DNA from: Oceanicaulis alexandrii DSM 11625
GTDB taxonomy: Bacteria > Pseudomonadota > Alphaproteobacteria > Caulobacterales > Maricaulaceae
Reading direction: 5' to 3'
NCBI RefSeq assembly: GCF_000420265.1
Contig: NZ_ATUP01000001.1
Location: 620,001-684,000 of the forward strand
Length of the DNA: 64,000 nucleotides
Below, piece after piece: positions 28,160 through 39,714 of the stretch. The translations under genes and the position numbers were made by a program. The notes under the pieces were generated by a model that saw only the letters and a list, made by a program, of their open reading frames with translations, was not told the DNA's origin and did not search any database. The number at the start of each line of letters is the position of its first letter. The stretch's first letter is position 1.

Positions 28160-30460
28160 ATGTCCTCTGTTCCCCTTTCCCAGCAGGCGGCCCCGCGGGC
28201 GCCGCGCGCCGACGCCGCCTATCTGGACGGGTTGAACCCTGAACAGCGCGCCGCGGTCGAGGCGGTGGACGGCGCCGTGCTGGTGCTGGCGGGCGCGGGC
28301 ACGGGCAAGACGCGGGTGCTGACCACGCGGCTGGCGCATATTCTGGCGACCGGCAAGGCGCAGCCCTGGAACATCCTGTCGGTGACCTTCACCAACAAGG
28401 CCGCCCGCGAGATGAAGACCCGCGTCGGCGCGATCATCGGCGAACAGGTCGAGGGTCTGCCCTGGCTGGGCACCTTCCACTCCATCGCCGCGCAGATCCT
28501 GCGCCGCCATGCCGAGCTGGTAGGCCTGAAATCAAGCTTCACCATTCTCGACACCGACGACCAGCTGCGCCTTTTGAAGCAAATCCTCGAGGCCGAGGGG
28601 ATTGATGCGAAGCGCTGGACGCCGCGCCATCTCGCCAGCCTGATCGATGGCTGGAAGAACCGCGCCCAGACGCCCGAGCGCATCCCTGAAGAGGACAAAT
28701 GGAGCTTCGCGGACGGCAAGGCGCAAAAGCTCTACAAGCTCTACCAGGACCGGCTGAGCGTTCTGAACGCCTGTGATTTCGGCGATCTGCTGCTGCACAA
28801 CATCACCATCTTCCAGACCCATGACGATGTGCTGGCGGACTATCACAGGAAGTTCCGCTATTTGCTGGTGGACGAGTATCAGGACACAAACGTCGCCCAG
28901 TATCTGTGGCTGCGGCTTCTGGCGCGCGGATCAGGCAATGTGTGCTGCGTGGGTGATGACGACCAGTCGATCTATGGCTGGCGTGGCGCGGAAGTGGACA
29001 ACATCCTGCGCTTTGAACAGGATTTTCCCGGCGCGACCGTCATTCGCCTCGAACGCAATTATCGCTCGACGGGCCATATCCTCGGCGCCGCGGCGGGCCT
29101 GATCACCGCCAACAAGGCGCGGCTTGGAAAGACGCTGTGGACCGAGGATGATCCCGGCCAGAAAGTCCAGGTGTCCGGCCTGTGGGACGGCGAGGCCGAA
29201 GCGCGCTTTGTCGCCGACGAGATCGAGGGCCATGTGCGCTCAGGCGGCCAGCATTCCGACATCGCCGTTCTGGTGCGCGCGTCGTGGCAGATGCGGGCGT
29301 TTGAAGACCGCTTCATCATGCTGGGGCTTCCCTACAAGGTGATCGGCGGACCACGCTTTTTCGAACGCGCCGAGATCCGCGACGCCCTCGCCTATTTGCG
29401 GCTGGTGCGGAGCCTGGATGATGATCTGGCGTTCGAGCGCGTGGTGAACACCCCCAAACGCGGCGTGGGCGACACCTCGGTTCAGAAGATCGCCATGGCC
29501 GCGCGCGGCGCCGAAGTGTCCATGGCCGCCGCCGCACGCCTGATGACCCAGACCGACGAGATAAGGGGCAAGGGCCGCACCGGGCTCATCGCCTTCCTGC
29601 GCGATCTGGATCGCTGGGCCGAGCAGTCAGAGACCATGCGCCATGACGAACTGGCGGAAGTGATCCTCGATGAGAGCGGCTACACGGCCATGTGGCGCGA
29701 GGACAAGAGCCCGCAAGCCGCCGGCCGGCTCGACAACCTGAAAGAACTCGTCCGTTCCATGGGCGAGTTTGACAGCCTGGAAGCCTTCCTTGAGCACATC
29801 GCCCTGGTGTCGGACGCCGACCGCAAGGAAGATGGCGACGAGGTCTCCATCATGACGTTGCACGCCGCCAAGGGACTCGAATTTCCGCTGGTCTTCCTGC
29901 CGGGCTGGGAAGAAACCGTCTTCCCCTCCCAACGCTCCATGGATGAGGGCGGCACGGCGGCTTTGGAAGAAGAACGCCGCCTCGCCTATGTGGGCATCAC
30001 CCGCGCCCGCCAGCGCGCGATCATCAGCTTCACCGCCAACCGGATGATCTTTGGTCGCTGGCAATCCGTGCTGCCCTCGCGCTTCATCGACGAAATGCCG
30101 CATGAGCATTGCGAGGCGCAATCGGAGACCGGCTATTACGATGCCGGGCCCGGCTTTGAGGGCGTGGCGGAAGCCGCCGATCCCTTCAAGTCCAGCTATG
30201 AAAGCCCCGGCTGGAAACGCTTTCAGGCCAGCAAGGCGTCGGGCCGCCGCCCTGATCCCGGCGTCATCGAGGGTCAGGCCACCCTCATCGACTCAAGCTC
30301 GGTGGGCGGAACCTCCAAATGGAAGCCCGGCGACCGCGTCTTCCACCAGAAATTCGGCTATGGCACGGTGAAAACCGCCGACGGCGCCAAGCTCAGCGTG
30401 GCCTTCGACAAGGCCGGCCTGAAGAAGGTGGTGGCGAGCTTTGTGGAAGAGGCGCCTTAG
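28160..30460 (+). CDS. UvrD/PcrA-type ATP-dependent DNA helicase
   Basis: The 766-residue superfamily-1A helicase unwinds DNA 3'-5' in repair and replication restart. It opens with 'LNPEQRAAVEAVDGAVLVLAGAGTGKTRVLTTR' (Q motif and Walker A) and continues with 'VTFTNKAAREM', 'LLVDEYQDTN' (Walker B), 'VGDDDQSIYGWRGA', 'LERNYRST', 'IMTLHAAKGLEFPLVFLPGWEE' and 'EERRLAYVGITRAR'. The C-terminal Tudor-like segment ('GDRVFHQKFGYGTVKTADG'), known to bind RNA polymerase in PcrA/UvrD, is present. An ATG at 28160 gives the normal N terminus. An interspersed repeat starts 37 bases after the stop. Confidence 0.93.
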   Translation: MSSVPLSQQAAPRAPRADAAYLDGLNPEQRAAVEAVDGAVLVLAGAGTGKTRVLTTRLAHILATGKAQPWNILSVTFTNKAAREMKTRVGAIIGEQVEGLPWLGTFHSIAAQILRRHAELVGLKSSFTILDTDDQLRLLKQILEAEGIDAKRWTPRHLASLIDGWKNRAQTPERIPEEDKWSFADGKAQKLYKLYQDRLSVLNACDFGDLLLHNITIFQTHDDVLADYHRKFRYLLVDEYQDTNVAQYLWLRLLARGSGNVCCVGDDDQSIYGWRGAEVDNILRFEQDFPGATVIRLERNYRSTGHILGAAAGLITANKARLGKTLWTEDDPGQKVQVSGLWDGEAEARFVADEIEGHVRSGGQHSDIAVLVRASWQMRAFEDRFIMLGLPYKVIGGPRFFERAEIRDALAYLRLVRSLDDDLAFERVVNTPKRGVGDTSVQKIAMAARGAEVSMAAAARLMTQTDEIRGKGRTGLIAFLRDLDRWAEQSETMRHDELAEVILDESGYTAMWREDKSPQAAGRLDNLKELVRSMGEFDSLEAFLEHIALVSDADRKEDGDEVSIMTLHAAKGLEFPLVFLPGWEETVFPSQRSMDEGGTAALEEERRLAYVGITRARQRAIISFTANRMIFGRWQSVLPSRFIDEMPHEHCEAQSETGYYDAGPGFEGVAEAADPFKSSYESPGWKRFQASKASGRRPDPGVIEGQATLIDSSSVGGTSKWKPGDRVFHQKFGYGTVKTADGAKLSVAFDKAGLKKVVASFVEEAP

Positions 30461-30497
30461 GCGTGTCTTCGTATCTATTACCCTTTTCTGCCTGACG

Positions 30498-30573
30498 TCC
30501 CGGCTCTCCCTTCGGTCGGCCGGGAATTCAATTCTGTAAAGAGCTTGAATCCCCGGCCTTGAGCCGGGGCCTC
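30498..30573 (-). repeat. Interspersed repeat, copy B (inverted, rearranged)
   Basis: 30498-30530 is the exact reverse complement of 21731-21763. Next to it, CCCCGGC / GCCGGGG with a CTTGA loop (30551-30569) is a hairpin whose core recurs in reverse at 32036-32052. The order of the modules differs from copies A and C. The unit sits between the helicase gene and the stop of the GIY-YIG gene. Confidence 0.8.
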
Positions 30574-30603
30574 TCTCAGAATACAGCGCGCACCTTTGAG
30601 CAC

Positions 30604-30897
30604 TCAGCCCGAGATTTCCGAATACAAATCTCTCCAGTCCGGATTGGCCTGCTCGATCAGCTCGACCTTCCACGCTCTTTTCCAGCGCTTCATCCGACGC
30701 TCGTGCTCGGCGGCTGCGGTCACGTCCGAGAACGCAGCGAACCAGACCAGACGCTTGCAGTTGTATTTGTCAGCGAAGGAAGATCCGCCGCTTTGGCGAT
30801 GCTCCCACATCCGCCGTCGGAGATCAGCGTTGCACATGCCTGTATAGAGCACGCCACCAGGCCGATTGCTCAGCATGTAGACCCAGGCGCGCGTCAT
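30604..30897 (-). CDS. GIY-YIG family nuclease, flanked by interspersed repeats
   Basis: This 97-residue single-domain protein has the GIY-YIG core: 'WVYMLSNRPGGVLYTGM' (motif strands, Y7 and Y18), 'NADLRRRMWEHRQ' with the catalytic Arg, 'SSFADKYNCKRLVWFAAF', the metal-binding Glu in 'AAEHERRMKRWKRAWKVELI', and 'NPDWRDL' at the end. This is the UvrC-N/YhbQ-like small type, present in several copies in many alphaproteobacteria. AGGAGGG precedes the ATG. Repeat B ends 31 bases from the stop and repeat C begins 19 bases from the start. The association may be chance or may mean the gene and repeats move or spread together. Confidence 0.9.
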   Translation of the reverse strand: MTRAWVYMLSNRPGGVLYTGMCNADLRRRMWEHRQSGGSSFADKYNCKRLVWFAAFSDVTAAAEHERRMKRWKRAWKVELIEQANPDWRDLYSEISG

Positions 30898-30915
30898 ACT
30901 CCCTCCTAAGTTCTA

Positions 30916-31008
30916 GGCTGACCGCAGGGAGAGCCAGAATTATGACAGAGTATAGCGCCATATCCTGAGGGAGGCCCCGGGTCTTCGCTACGCTCGCCCG
31001 GGGTTTCA
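30916..31008 (+). repeat. Interspersed repeat, copy C (two modules)
   Basis: Left module 30916-30935 matches copy A at 18 of 20 bases (GGC.GACCG.AGGGAGAGCC). The right module 30971-31008 matches 21796-21833 at 36 of 38. The 35-nt gap between modules equals that of copy A (36 nt), so A and C are the same element in the same orientation. Confidence 0.85.
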
Positions 31009-31042
31009 GGATAGAATACTGAAAACAGAACCGGATACGCCC

Positions 31043-31945
31043 ATGCGCCTCGCCCTCAGCCTTACCGCCGCCCTCCTCGTCACTGCACCCACGCTGGCTC
31101 AAGACCTGCATGCTGACGCCCGCCCAATCAGCTGGCGCGACCTTCTCGACCGTGAGCGCGCGTCCGCTGACGCCCGCATCGAATACGGCCAAGGCGAAGA
31201 GCAGTATGGCGAGCTGTGGCTTCCAGAGGGCGACGGCCCTTTCCCGCTGGTGATCATGATCCATGGCGGCTGCTGGCAGGCGGCTATTCCGGGCACCATC
31301 CTTCAAGACCAGCTCAACGCGGACCTAAAGGCGCGCGGCATCGCTGTGTGGAACCTCACCTATCCGCGCCTCGGTCATGAGACGGGCGGCTATCCGGGCA
31401 CGTTTGAGAGCGTGGCGATGGCGACCGACTATGTGCGGACGCTGGCCGAGACCTATCCCATTGATCTTGAGCGCACGGTCCTGATGGGCCATTCCGCGGG
31501 CGGGCATCTGGCGCTATGGGCCGCCGCGCGCGGCCAGCTGCAGGACACACCGCTTTACGTGGAAGACCCGTTCATGCCCAACGGCGTCATAACGCTCGCT
31601 GGCATCAATGATCTTGAATTGTACCGCGCCGAAGGCCCCGGCCGCTGCGGCGAACCCGACACCGTGGACGCGCTGATCGCGGGTCATCCCGGCGCGGCGC
31701 CTTATGCCGACACCTCGCCCGATCAGCTTTTGCCCATGCAAGTGGAGCAGGTGATCATTTCCGGCGCGCTCGACCCCATTGTGCCGCCGCAGTTCGGAGC
31801 GGCTTATGCGCAAGAGGCGCAAGCGGCAGGCGATACGGTCACTGAAGTGACGCTGGAGAACGCCGGGCATTTCGAGCTGATCGACCCGACCGCGCCGGCC
31901 TGGGATGTGATTTTGGCTGAGGTTGAGCGGCTTCTGGGGGAGTAA
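31043..31945 (+). CDS. Secreted alpha/beta-hydrolase (esterase type)
   Basis: This 300-residue hydrolase has a signal peptide (ends 'APTLAQD', cleavage near residue 20). It has the oxyanion-hole motif 'VIMIHGGCW' and the nucleophile elbow 'LMGHSAGGHLAL'; the acid and His regions are 'GALDPIVPP' and 'NAGHFELIDP'. It resembles kynurenine formamidase/BD-FAE-type esterases, but the substrate is unknown and the enzyme would act in the periplasm. It starts shortly after repeat C and ends just before repeat D. Confidence 0.85.
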   Translation: MRLALSLTAALLVTAPTLAQDLHADARPISWRDLLDRERASADARIEYGQGEEQYGELWLPEGDGPFPLVIMIHGGCWQAAIPGTILQDQLNADLKARGIAVWNLTYPRLGHETGGYPGTFESVAMATDYVRTLAETYPIDLERTVLMGHSAGGHLALWAAARGQLQDTPLYVEDPFMPNGVITLAGINDLELYRAEGPGRCGEPDTVDALIAGHPGAAPYADTSPDQLLPMQVEQVIISGALDPIVPPQFGAAYAQEAQAAGDTVTEVTLENAGHFELIDPTAPAWDVILAEVERLLGE

Positions 31946-31958
31946 TTTCACCCCTTCC

Positions 31959-32060
31959 TGTCATCCCGGACGCCGCAGGCGATCCGGGATCTACCGCAAC
32001 CACTCTGTTCTGATCACAGAGACGCTGTCAGTAGATCCCGGCTCAAGGCCGGGATGACAG
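31959..32060. repeat. Palindromic interspersed repeat, copy D
   Basis: CTGTCATCCCGG (31959-31970) and CCGGGATGACAG (32049-32060) form a perfect 12-bp outer inverted repeat. GGGATCTAC (31986-31994) and GTAGATCCC (32031-32039) form an inner pair. The unit fills most of the 132-bp gap between the convergent esterase and ligA genes and may act as a bidirectional terminator. The right arm shares CCCGGCTCAAGGCCGGG with copy B (inverted). Confidence 0.8.
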
Positions 32061-32077
32061 TCATAAAGTTTAGGCCC

Positions 32078-35862
<3,785 letters not shown>

Positions 35863-35885
35863 TCAGGTTCGCAGTGCGCTTGAAA

Positions 35886-36719
35886 TTAGCCGAAGACGCG
35901 GTTCAACGCGCGCCGCAGCAAGGACGGATCACGTTCCAGATCTTCAGAGCCCGGCACGGCGATCCCGCGCGAGGTCAGCAGATCATAGCTGTCCTCATAC
36001 CATTCAGACCCGGAGAAGTTATAGCCCAGAACGGCTGCGACCTGGCGGGCTTCTTCATCCACGCCCAGGCTGACATAAGCCTCCACCAGACGGTGCAGGG
36101 CTTCGGGCGTGTGGCTGGTGGTCTCGTAATCGCGAATCACATTCTGGAAGCGATTGATCGCCGCCAGATGATAGCCATTGCGCAGATACCAGCGGCCAAC
36201 ACTCATTTCCTTGCCGGCCAGGTGATCGCGCGCCATGTCGATTTTCAGGCGCGCATCCTGGGCGTAAGGCGTGTCGGGATACCGGCGCACCACCTGCTCG
36301 AGCGCCTGCAGCGCTTGCTGGGTGGTGGACTGGTCGCGGCCCACATCATAGATGCGCTCATAATAGCTCAGCGCGATCAGATAATAGGCATAAGGCGCGC
36401 TGGCGTTGCCCGGATGCAGGGCGATGAAGCGCTGCGCATCTGAGATCGCCTCGTCATATTTGGACTGACGATAGTTCGCATAAGCCGCCATCAGCATGGA
36501 GCGGCGCGCCCATTCGGAGAACGGGTGCTGGCGTTCCACTTCGTCGAAATAGGCGGCGGCCTCGTCATAACGGCGGCGCTGCATCTTCTCGAACGCTTCG
36601 GCGTAGAGCGTCTCGACCGGCTGCTCCACATAGGCCAGCTCTTCGCGGTCTCGCCCCGCACAAGCGGTGAGCGACAAGGCGACGGCGCCCAGAACAGCAA
36701 TACGCAGAACAGTCTTCAT
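35886..36719 (-). CDS. bamD: Outer-membrane assembly lipoprotein BamD
   Basis: The 277-residue lipoprotein has a signal ending in LTAC (Cys at residue 20) and TPR-like repeats: 'LYAEAFEKMQRRRYDEAAAYFDEVERQHPFSEW', 'MAAYANYRQSKYDEAISDAQRFIALHP', and 'QQALQALEQVVRRYPDTPYAQDA'. BamD is the essential lipoprotein that joins BamA in the beta-barrel assembly machine. The ATG at 36719 has a GAGGG site 7 nt away; an in-frame GTG at 36725 is too close to it. No Rho-independent terminator was seen before recN. Confidence 0.95.
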   Translation of the reverse strand: MKTVLRIAVLGAVALSLTACAGRDREELAYVEQPVETLYAEAFEKMQRRRYDEAAAYFDEVERQHPFSEWARRSMLMAAYANYRQSKYDEAISDAQRFIALHPGNASAPYAYYLIALSYYERIYDVGRDQSTTQQALQALEQVVRRYPDTPYAQDARLKIDMARDHLAGKEMSVGRWYLRNGYHLAAINRFQNVIRDYETTSHTPEALHRLVEAYVSLGVDEEARQVAAVLGYNFSGSEWYEDSYDLLTSRGIAVPGSEDLERDPSLLRRALNRVFG

Positions 36720-36869
36720 GGACACACGCCCTCAAGCCGGCGTCCGCCTGCCCTGACCCTCAGGACGCAGCGGACTCTTAGGTATTGCGAATGGTTTAAC
36801 CCATCGCGGGCGCGGGCAAAAGCACCCTATCAGGCCCGGTGTGAATAAGTGCGGGCTTTTCTGCCGCGA

Positions 36870-37769
36870 TCAGGAGTGAACGAGGCGCTCGCTCTGCACG
36901 GTGCTGTCGCTCATCGATGTCCAGCGCCAGGCGCTTTCATCAGCCAGCAGAGCCGCCAAAGCCTTGGCGTTGAGGCCATGTCCGGGACGATGCGCTTTAT
37001 AAAGGCCAATGATCGGCGCGCCCAGAAGATACAGATCCCCCAAGGCGTCCAGCGCCTTGTGACGCACGAACTCATCGGCGAAACGCAGGCCTTCGGGATT
37101 GGCGACGCCGCCTTCATCCACAACGACGGCGTTCTCCATGGAGCCGCCGCGCGCCAGGCCCGCCTTCAACAGCGCGCTGAACTCACGGCGGAAGCCGAAT
37201 GTGCGCGCCGGAGCGACCAGGTCCTGGAAATTGCTGCGATTGACTTCAAACGCAAAGTGCTGGCGACCGATGGCGGGATCGTCAAAGTCGATCTCCACAT
37301 CAATGCCCGGACGCAGAGACGGCAGGAAAACCGCATGGCGAGAGCCGTCCTCGACCTCGACAGGCTTCAGCACCTGAAGCGCTTTGCGCGGCGCCGGTCG
37401 GGTTTTCAGTCCCGCTTGCAGGATCAGATCGACGAAGGGCGCGGAAGACCCGTCCATGGCCGGCACTTCGGGACCGTCGAGTTCGATCATCAGATCGTCC
37501 ACGCCCAGCCCCGCCAACGCCGCCATCAAATGCTCGACCGTCGCGACGGAGGCGCCGGCGTCATTAACCAAGGTGGTGCCCAGATCGGTGGAGCGCACAT
37601 AGTCGCGGCGCGCCGGAATGAAGCAGTCCTCGACATCCAGATCGGTACGCTCAAAAACGATGCCCGAGCCCAGCGATGCGGGCTTCATGGCCATGCGGAC
37701 ACGGGCCCCGGTGTGCAAACCGATCCCGGCGCAAACCGCCGGCGCCGCCAAAGTTGCGCGTTCAATCAT
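36870..37769 (-). CDS. lpxC: UDP-3-O-acyl-N-acetylglucosamine deacetylase
   Basis: The 299-residue Zn enzyme carries out the first committed step of lipid A synthesis. It has 'GIGLHTG' at the N terminus, the metal region 'ASVATVEHLMAALAGLGVDD', 'GPEVPAMDGSSAPFVDL', 'APARTFGF', 'DEFVRHKALDALGDLYLLG' and 'KAHRPGHGLNAKAL' (His ligands and active-site His). The ATG at 37769 matches the usual N terminus (MIERATL). It follows ftsZ, separated by a terminator-like hairpin, which is the common alphaproteobacterial order. Confidence 0.96.
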   Translation of the reverse strand: MIERATLAAPAVCAGIGLHTGARVRMAMKPASLGSGIVFERTDLDVEDCFIPARRDYVRSTDLGTTLVNDAGASVATVEHLMAALAGLGVDDLMIELDGPEVPAMDGSSAPFVDLILQAGLKTRPAPRKALQVLKPVEVEDGSRHAVFLPSLRPGIDVEIDFDDPAIGRQHFAFEVNRSNFQDLVAPARTFGFRREFSALLKAGLARGGSMENAVVVDEGGVANPEGLRFADEFVRHKALDALGDLYLLGAPIIGLYKAHRPGHGLNAKALAALLADESAWRWTSMSDSTVQSERLVHS

Positions 37770-37924
37770 GAAGCAGGCCCAATCCAGTTGTTCGTCAATC
37801 CAATAGCCCAACGCATCGCAAGATGCTTAACAGACTATGCCCCTCGCCCTGCACACTACGGGCCGGGTTGCATCCCGCAATTAAAGGATTGTTGCACCGT
37901 GTTACGAAACCGGCGCTGAAACGC

Positions 37925-37962
37925 AAAACGCGCCGCTCTGAGCAAACAGAGCGACGCGTTTT
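37925..37962 (-). terminator. Terminator-like hairpin between ftsZ and lpxC
   Basis: AAAACGCG-CGCTCTG pairs with CAGAGCG-CGCGTTTT (37925-37962) through two stems separated by a single mismatch. Each side ends in a T/A-rich run, so it can terminate the ftsZ transcript. lpxC then needs its own promoter in 37770-37924; none could be fixed. Confidence 0.7.
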
Positions 37963-37982
37963 CAATGTGTTGGCAGTATCGC

Positions 37983-39572
37983 CTAGTTGGCTTGGCGACG
38001 CAGGAAGGCCGGAATTTCCAGCTCGTTCTCGTCAAGATCCTCGCCAAACAGGTCCCCGCTGGGCTGGCTGAGCCGCGGCGCAGACTCCACCGGGCGCACC
38101 ACGCTGGGACGCTCGGGCTGGCTCGGCGCCTTCTGCTCAACCGGAGCAGACTTGCGGCGGCCGAACAGAGACAGGCCACGGCGCGGCTCGCGCGATTTGG
38201 TTTCTTCCACCGGCGCCTGTTGCGCCTGCGGCTGGACCGGAGCCTGGTGAGGCTCAGCGGAGGCGGAGATTTCGCGCTCCAGGCGCTCGCGGGTTTCGAC
38301 CACGGCGGGCTTGGCGACCGGATGCACCGGCTCGCCGCCCGTGAAGGAATCCGGCGTATTCACGGCGTCTGACCCGCGCATCGTTACAGAGCCCTGCGCC
38401 GCGTGTCCGGCATGACCCGTATGAGCGGCATGACCCGTATGAGAGGCCGGCGTCGCCTGCTGAGGGGTTTCGTTGACCGCCACCGCGTCAGAGGCGCGGC
38501 GCACCAGCGGTTCGGTTTGACGCTGCTGACGGGTCTCACGGCCCTTCCACATCGCGGAAACCGGCTCGGCGCCCTGGCGACGGCGCGGATCGGTGGCTTC
38601 GTTCATTTCGGCGTCGATGCCAGTGGCGACCACAGATACGCGGATGATGCCGTCGAGCTCGGGGTCGAAGGTGGAGCCGACGATGATGTTGGCGTCCGGG
38701 TCGACTTCATTGCGGATTTCATTGGCCGCTTCGTCGACTTCATAAAGCGTCATGTCCATGCCGCCAGTGATGTTGATGAGCACGCCCTTGGCGCCTTTCA
38801 TCGACACATCGTCAAGCAGCGGGTTGTTGATGGCGTTGTTGGCGGCTTCCACGGCGCGTTTCTCGCCATTGGCTTCGCCCGTGCCCATCATCGCCTTGCC
38901 CATCTCGTTCATCACGGTGCGCACATCGGCGAAGTCGAGATTGATCAGGCCGGGCATGACCATCAGGTCGGTGATGCCGCGAACGCCCGAATGCAGCACC
39001 TGGTCAGCCATGCCGAAGGCTTCCGCGAAGGTCGTCTTCTCGGTGGCGATCCGGAACAGGTTCTGGTTCGGAATGATGATCAGCGTATCCACATGCTCTT
39101 GCAGCCGGTCAATGCCGGACTCCGCCAAGCGCATGCGGCGAGTGCCTTCAAAATGGAACGGCTTGGTGACCACGCCCACGGTCAGGATGCCTTGCTCGCG
39201 CGCAGCGCGGGCGATCACAGGCGCAGCCCCGGTGCCGGTGCCGCCGCCCATGCCGGCGGTGATGAACACCATGTGCGCGCCCTGAAGATGTTCCTGGATC
39301 TCGGCCAGAGAGTCTTCGGCCGCCTGCTCACCGACTTCCGGGCGCGCCCCAGCGCCCAGACCTTCGGTGATCGCAGCCCCCATCTGGATGCGCCGGTCAG
39401 TCCGCGCGCGCTGCAGCGCCTGCGCGTCGGTGTTGGCGACCACAAAGTCCACGCCCTCCAGCTGGGCGTCGATCATGTTGTTAACGGCGTTGCCCCCGGC
39501 GCCGCCCACACCGCATACCAGGATGCGAGGTTTCAGTTCGGTGGTTTCTGGCGCGGAAAGGTTCAAGGGCAT
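37983..39572 (-). CDS. ftsZ: Cell division protein FtsZ
   Basis: The 529-residue tubulin homologue forms the Z-ring. It has the G-box '[12 protein letters not shown]' (about 108-119), 'PNQNLF' and the T7 region '[13 protein letters not shown]'. A long variable linker (about 330-510) is rich in Gln, Ala and Pro and includes a His/Thr/Gly/Ala repeat (about 379-395), encoded by an 18-bp near-repeat. The conserved C-terminal peptide '[13 protein letters not shown]' binds FtsA. A GGAGAC ribosome site precedes the ATG. Upstream (39573-39713) lie a CtrA box and GANTC sites, as expected for cell-cycle control. Confidence 0.97.
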   Translation of the reverse strand: MPLNLSAPETTELKPRILVCGVGGAGGNAVNNMIDAQLEGVDFVVANTDAQALQRARTDRRIQMGAAITEGLGAGARPEVGEQAAEDSLAEIQEHLQGAHMVFITAGMGGGTGTGAAPVIARAAREQGILTVGVVTKPFHFEGTRRMRLAESGIDRLQEHVDTLIIIPNQNLFRIATEKTTFAEAFGMADQVLHSGVRGITDLMVMPGLINLDFADVRTVMNEMGKAMMGTGEANGEKRAVEAANNAINNPLLDDVSMKGAKGVLINITGGMDMTLYEVDEAANEIRNEVDPDANIIVGSTFDPELDGIIRVSVVATGIDAEMNEATDPRRRQGAEPVSAMWKGRETRQQRQTEPLVRRASDAVAVNETPQQATPASHTGHAAHTGHAGHAAQGSVTMRGSDAVNTPDSFTGGEPVHPVAKPAVVETRERLEREISASAEPHQAPVQPQAQQAPVEETKSREPRRGLSLFGRRKSAPVEQKAPSQPERPSVVRPVESAPRLSQPSGDLFGEDLDENELEIPAFLRRQAN

Positions 39573-39602
39573 GGCAGGTCTCCGTGGGGCGGTAGAGTTA
39601 AC

Positions 39603-39714
39603 GAATCACCCCGTGAGACTGCGCGCTCTAGCTTAATCGAGAGTTAAACTCTCTCCCTCTGAGCAAACCTTTTTTCGCGAACAATAATAGAACCTTGAGT
39701 CTGGATAAGGAGTC
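39603..39714. promoter_or_regulatory. Cluster of GANTC sites in the ftsA-ftsZ gap
   Basis: GAATC (39603-39607), GAGTC (39697-39701) and GAGTC (39710-39714) are the CcrM methylation sequence GANTC. The last overlaps the ftsA stop. In Caulobacter, methylation of such sites with GcrA sets the timing of ftsZ expression. Confidence 0.5.
39633..39647. promoter_or_regulatory. Perfect CtrA box (TTAA-N7-TTAA) upstream of ftsZ
   Basis: TTAATCGAGAGTTAA is a perfect match to the CtrA recognition sequence, two TTAA half-sites separated by 7 nt. It lies 61 bases upstream of the ftsZ start codon. In Caulobacter CtrA represses ftsZ from a comparable site. Confidence 0.7.

Noticed and set aside
38403-38446. 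Short tandem repeats suggesting a CRISPR-like array
   Set aside because: The two 18-bp units lie inside the ftsZ coding frame and encode a His-rich repeat; there are no spacers and no cas genes.
38403-39647. Long plus-strand frame opposite ftsZ
   Set aside because: It is a shadow of ftsZ, and it starts inside the His-rich linker repeat.
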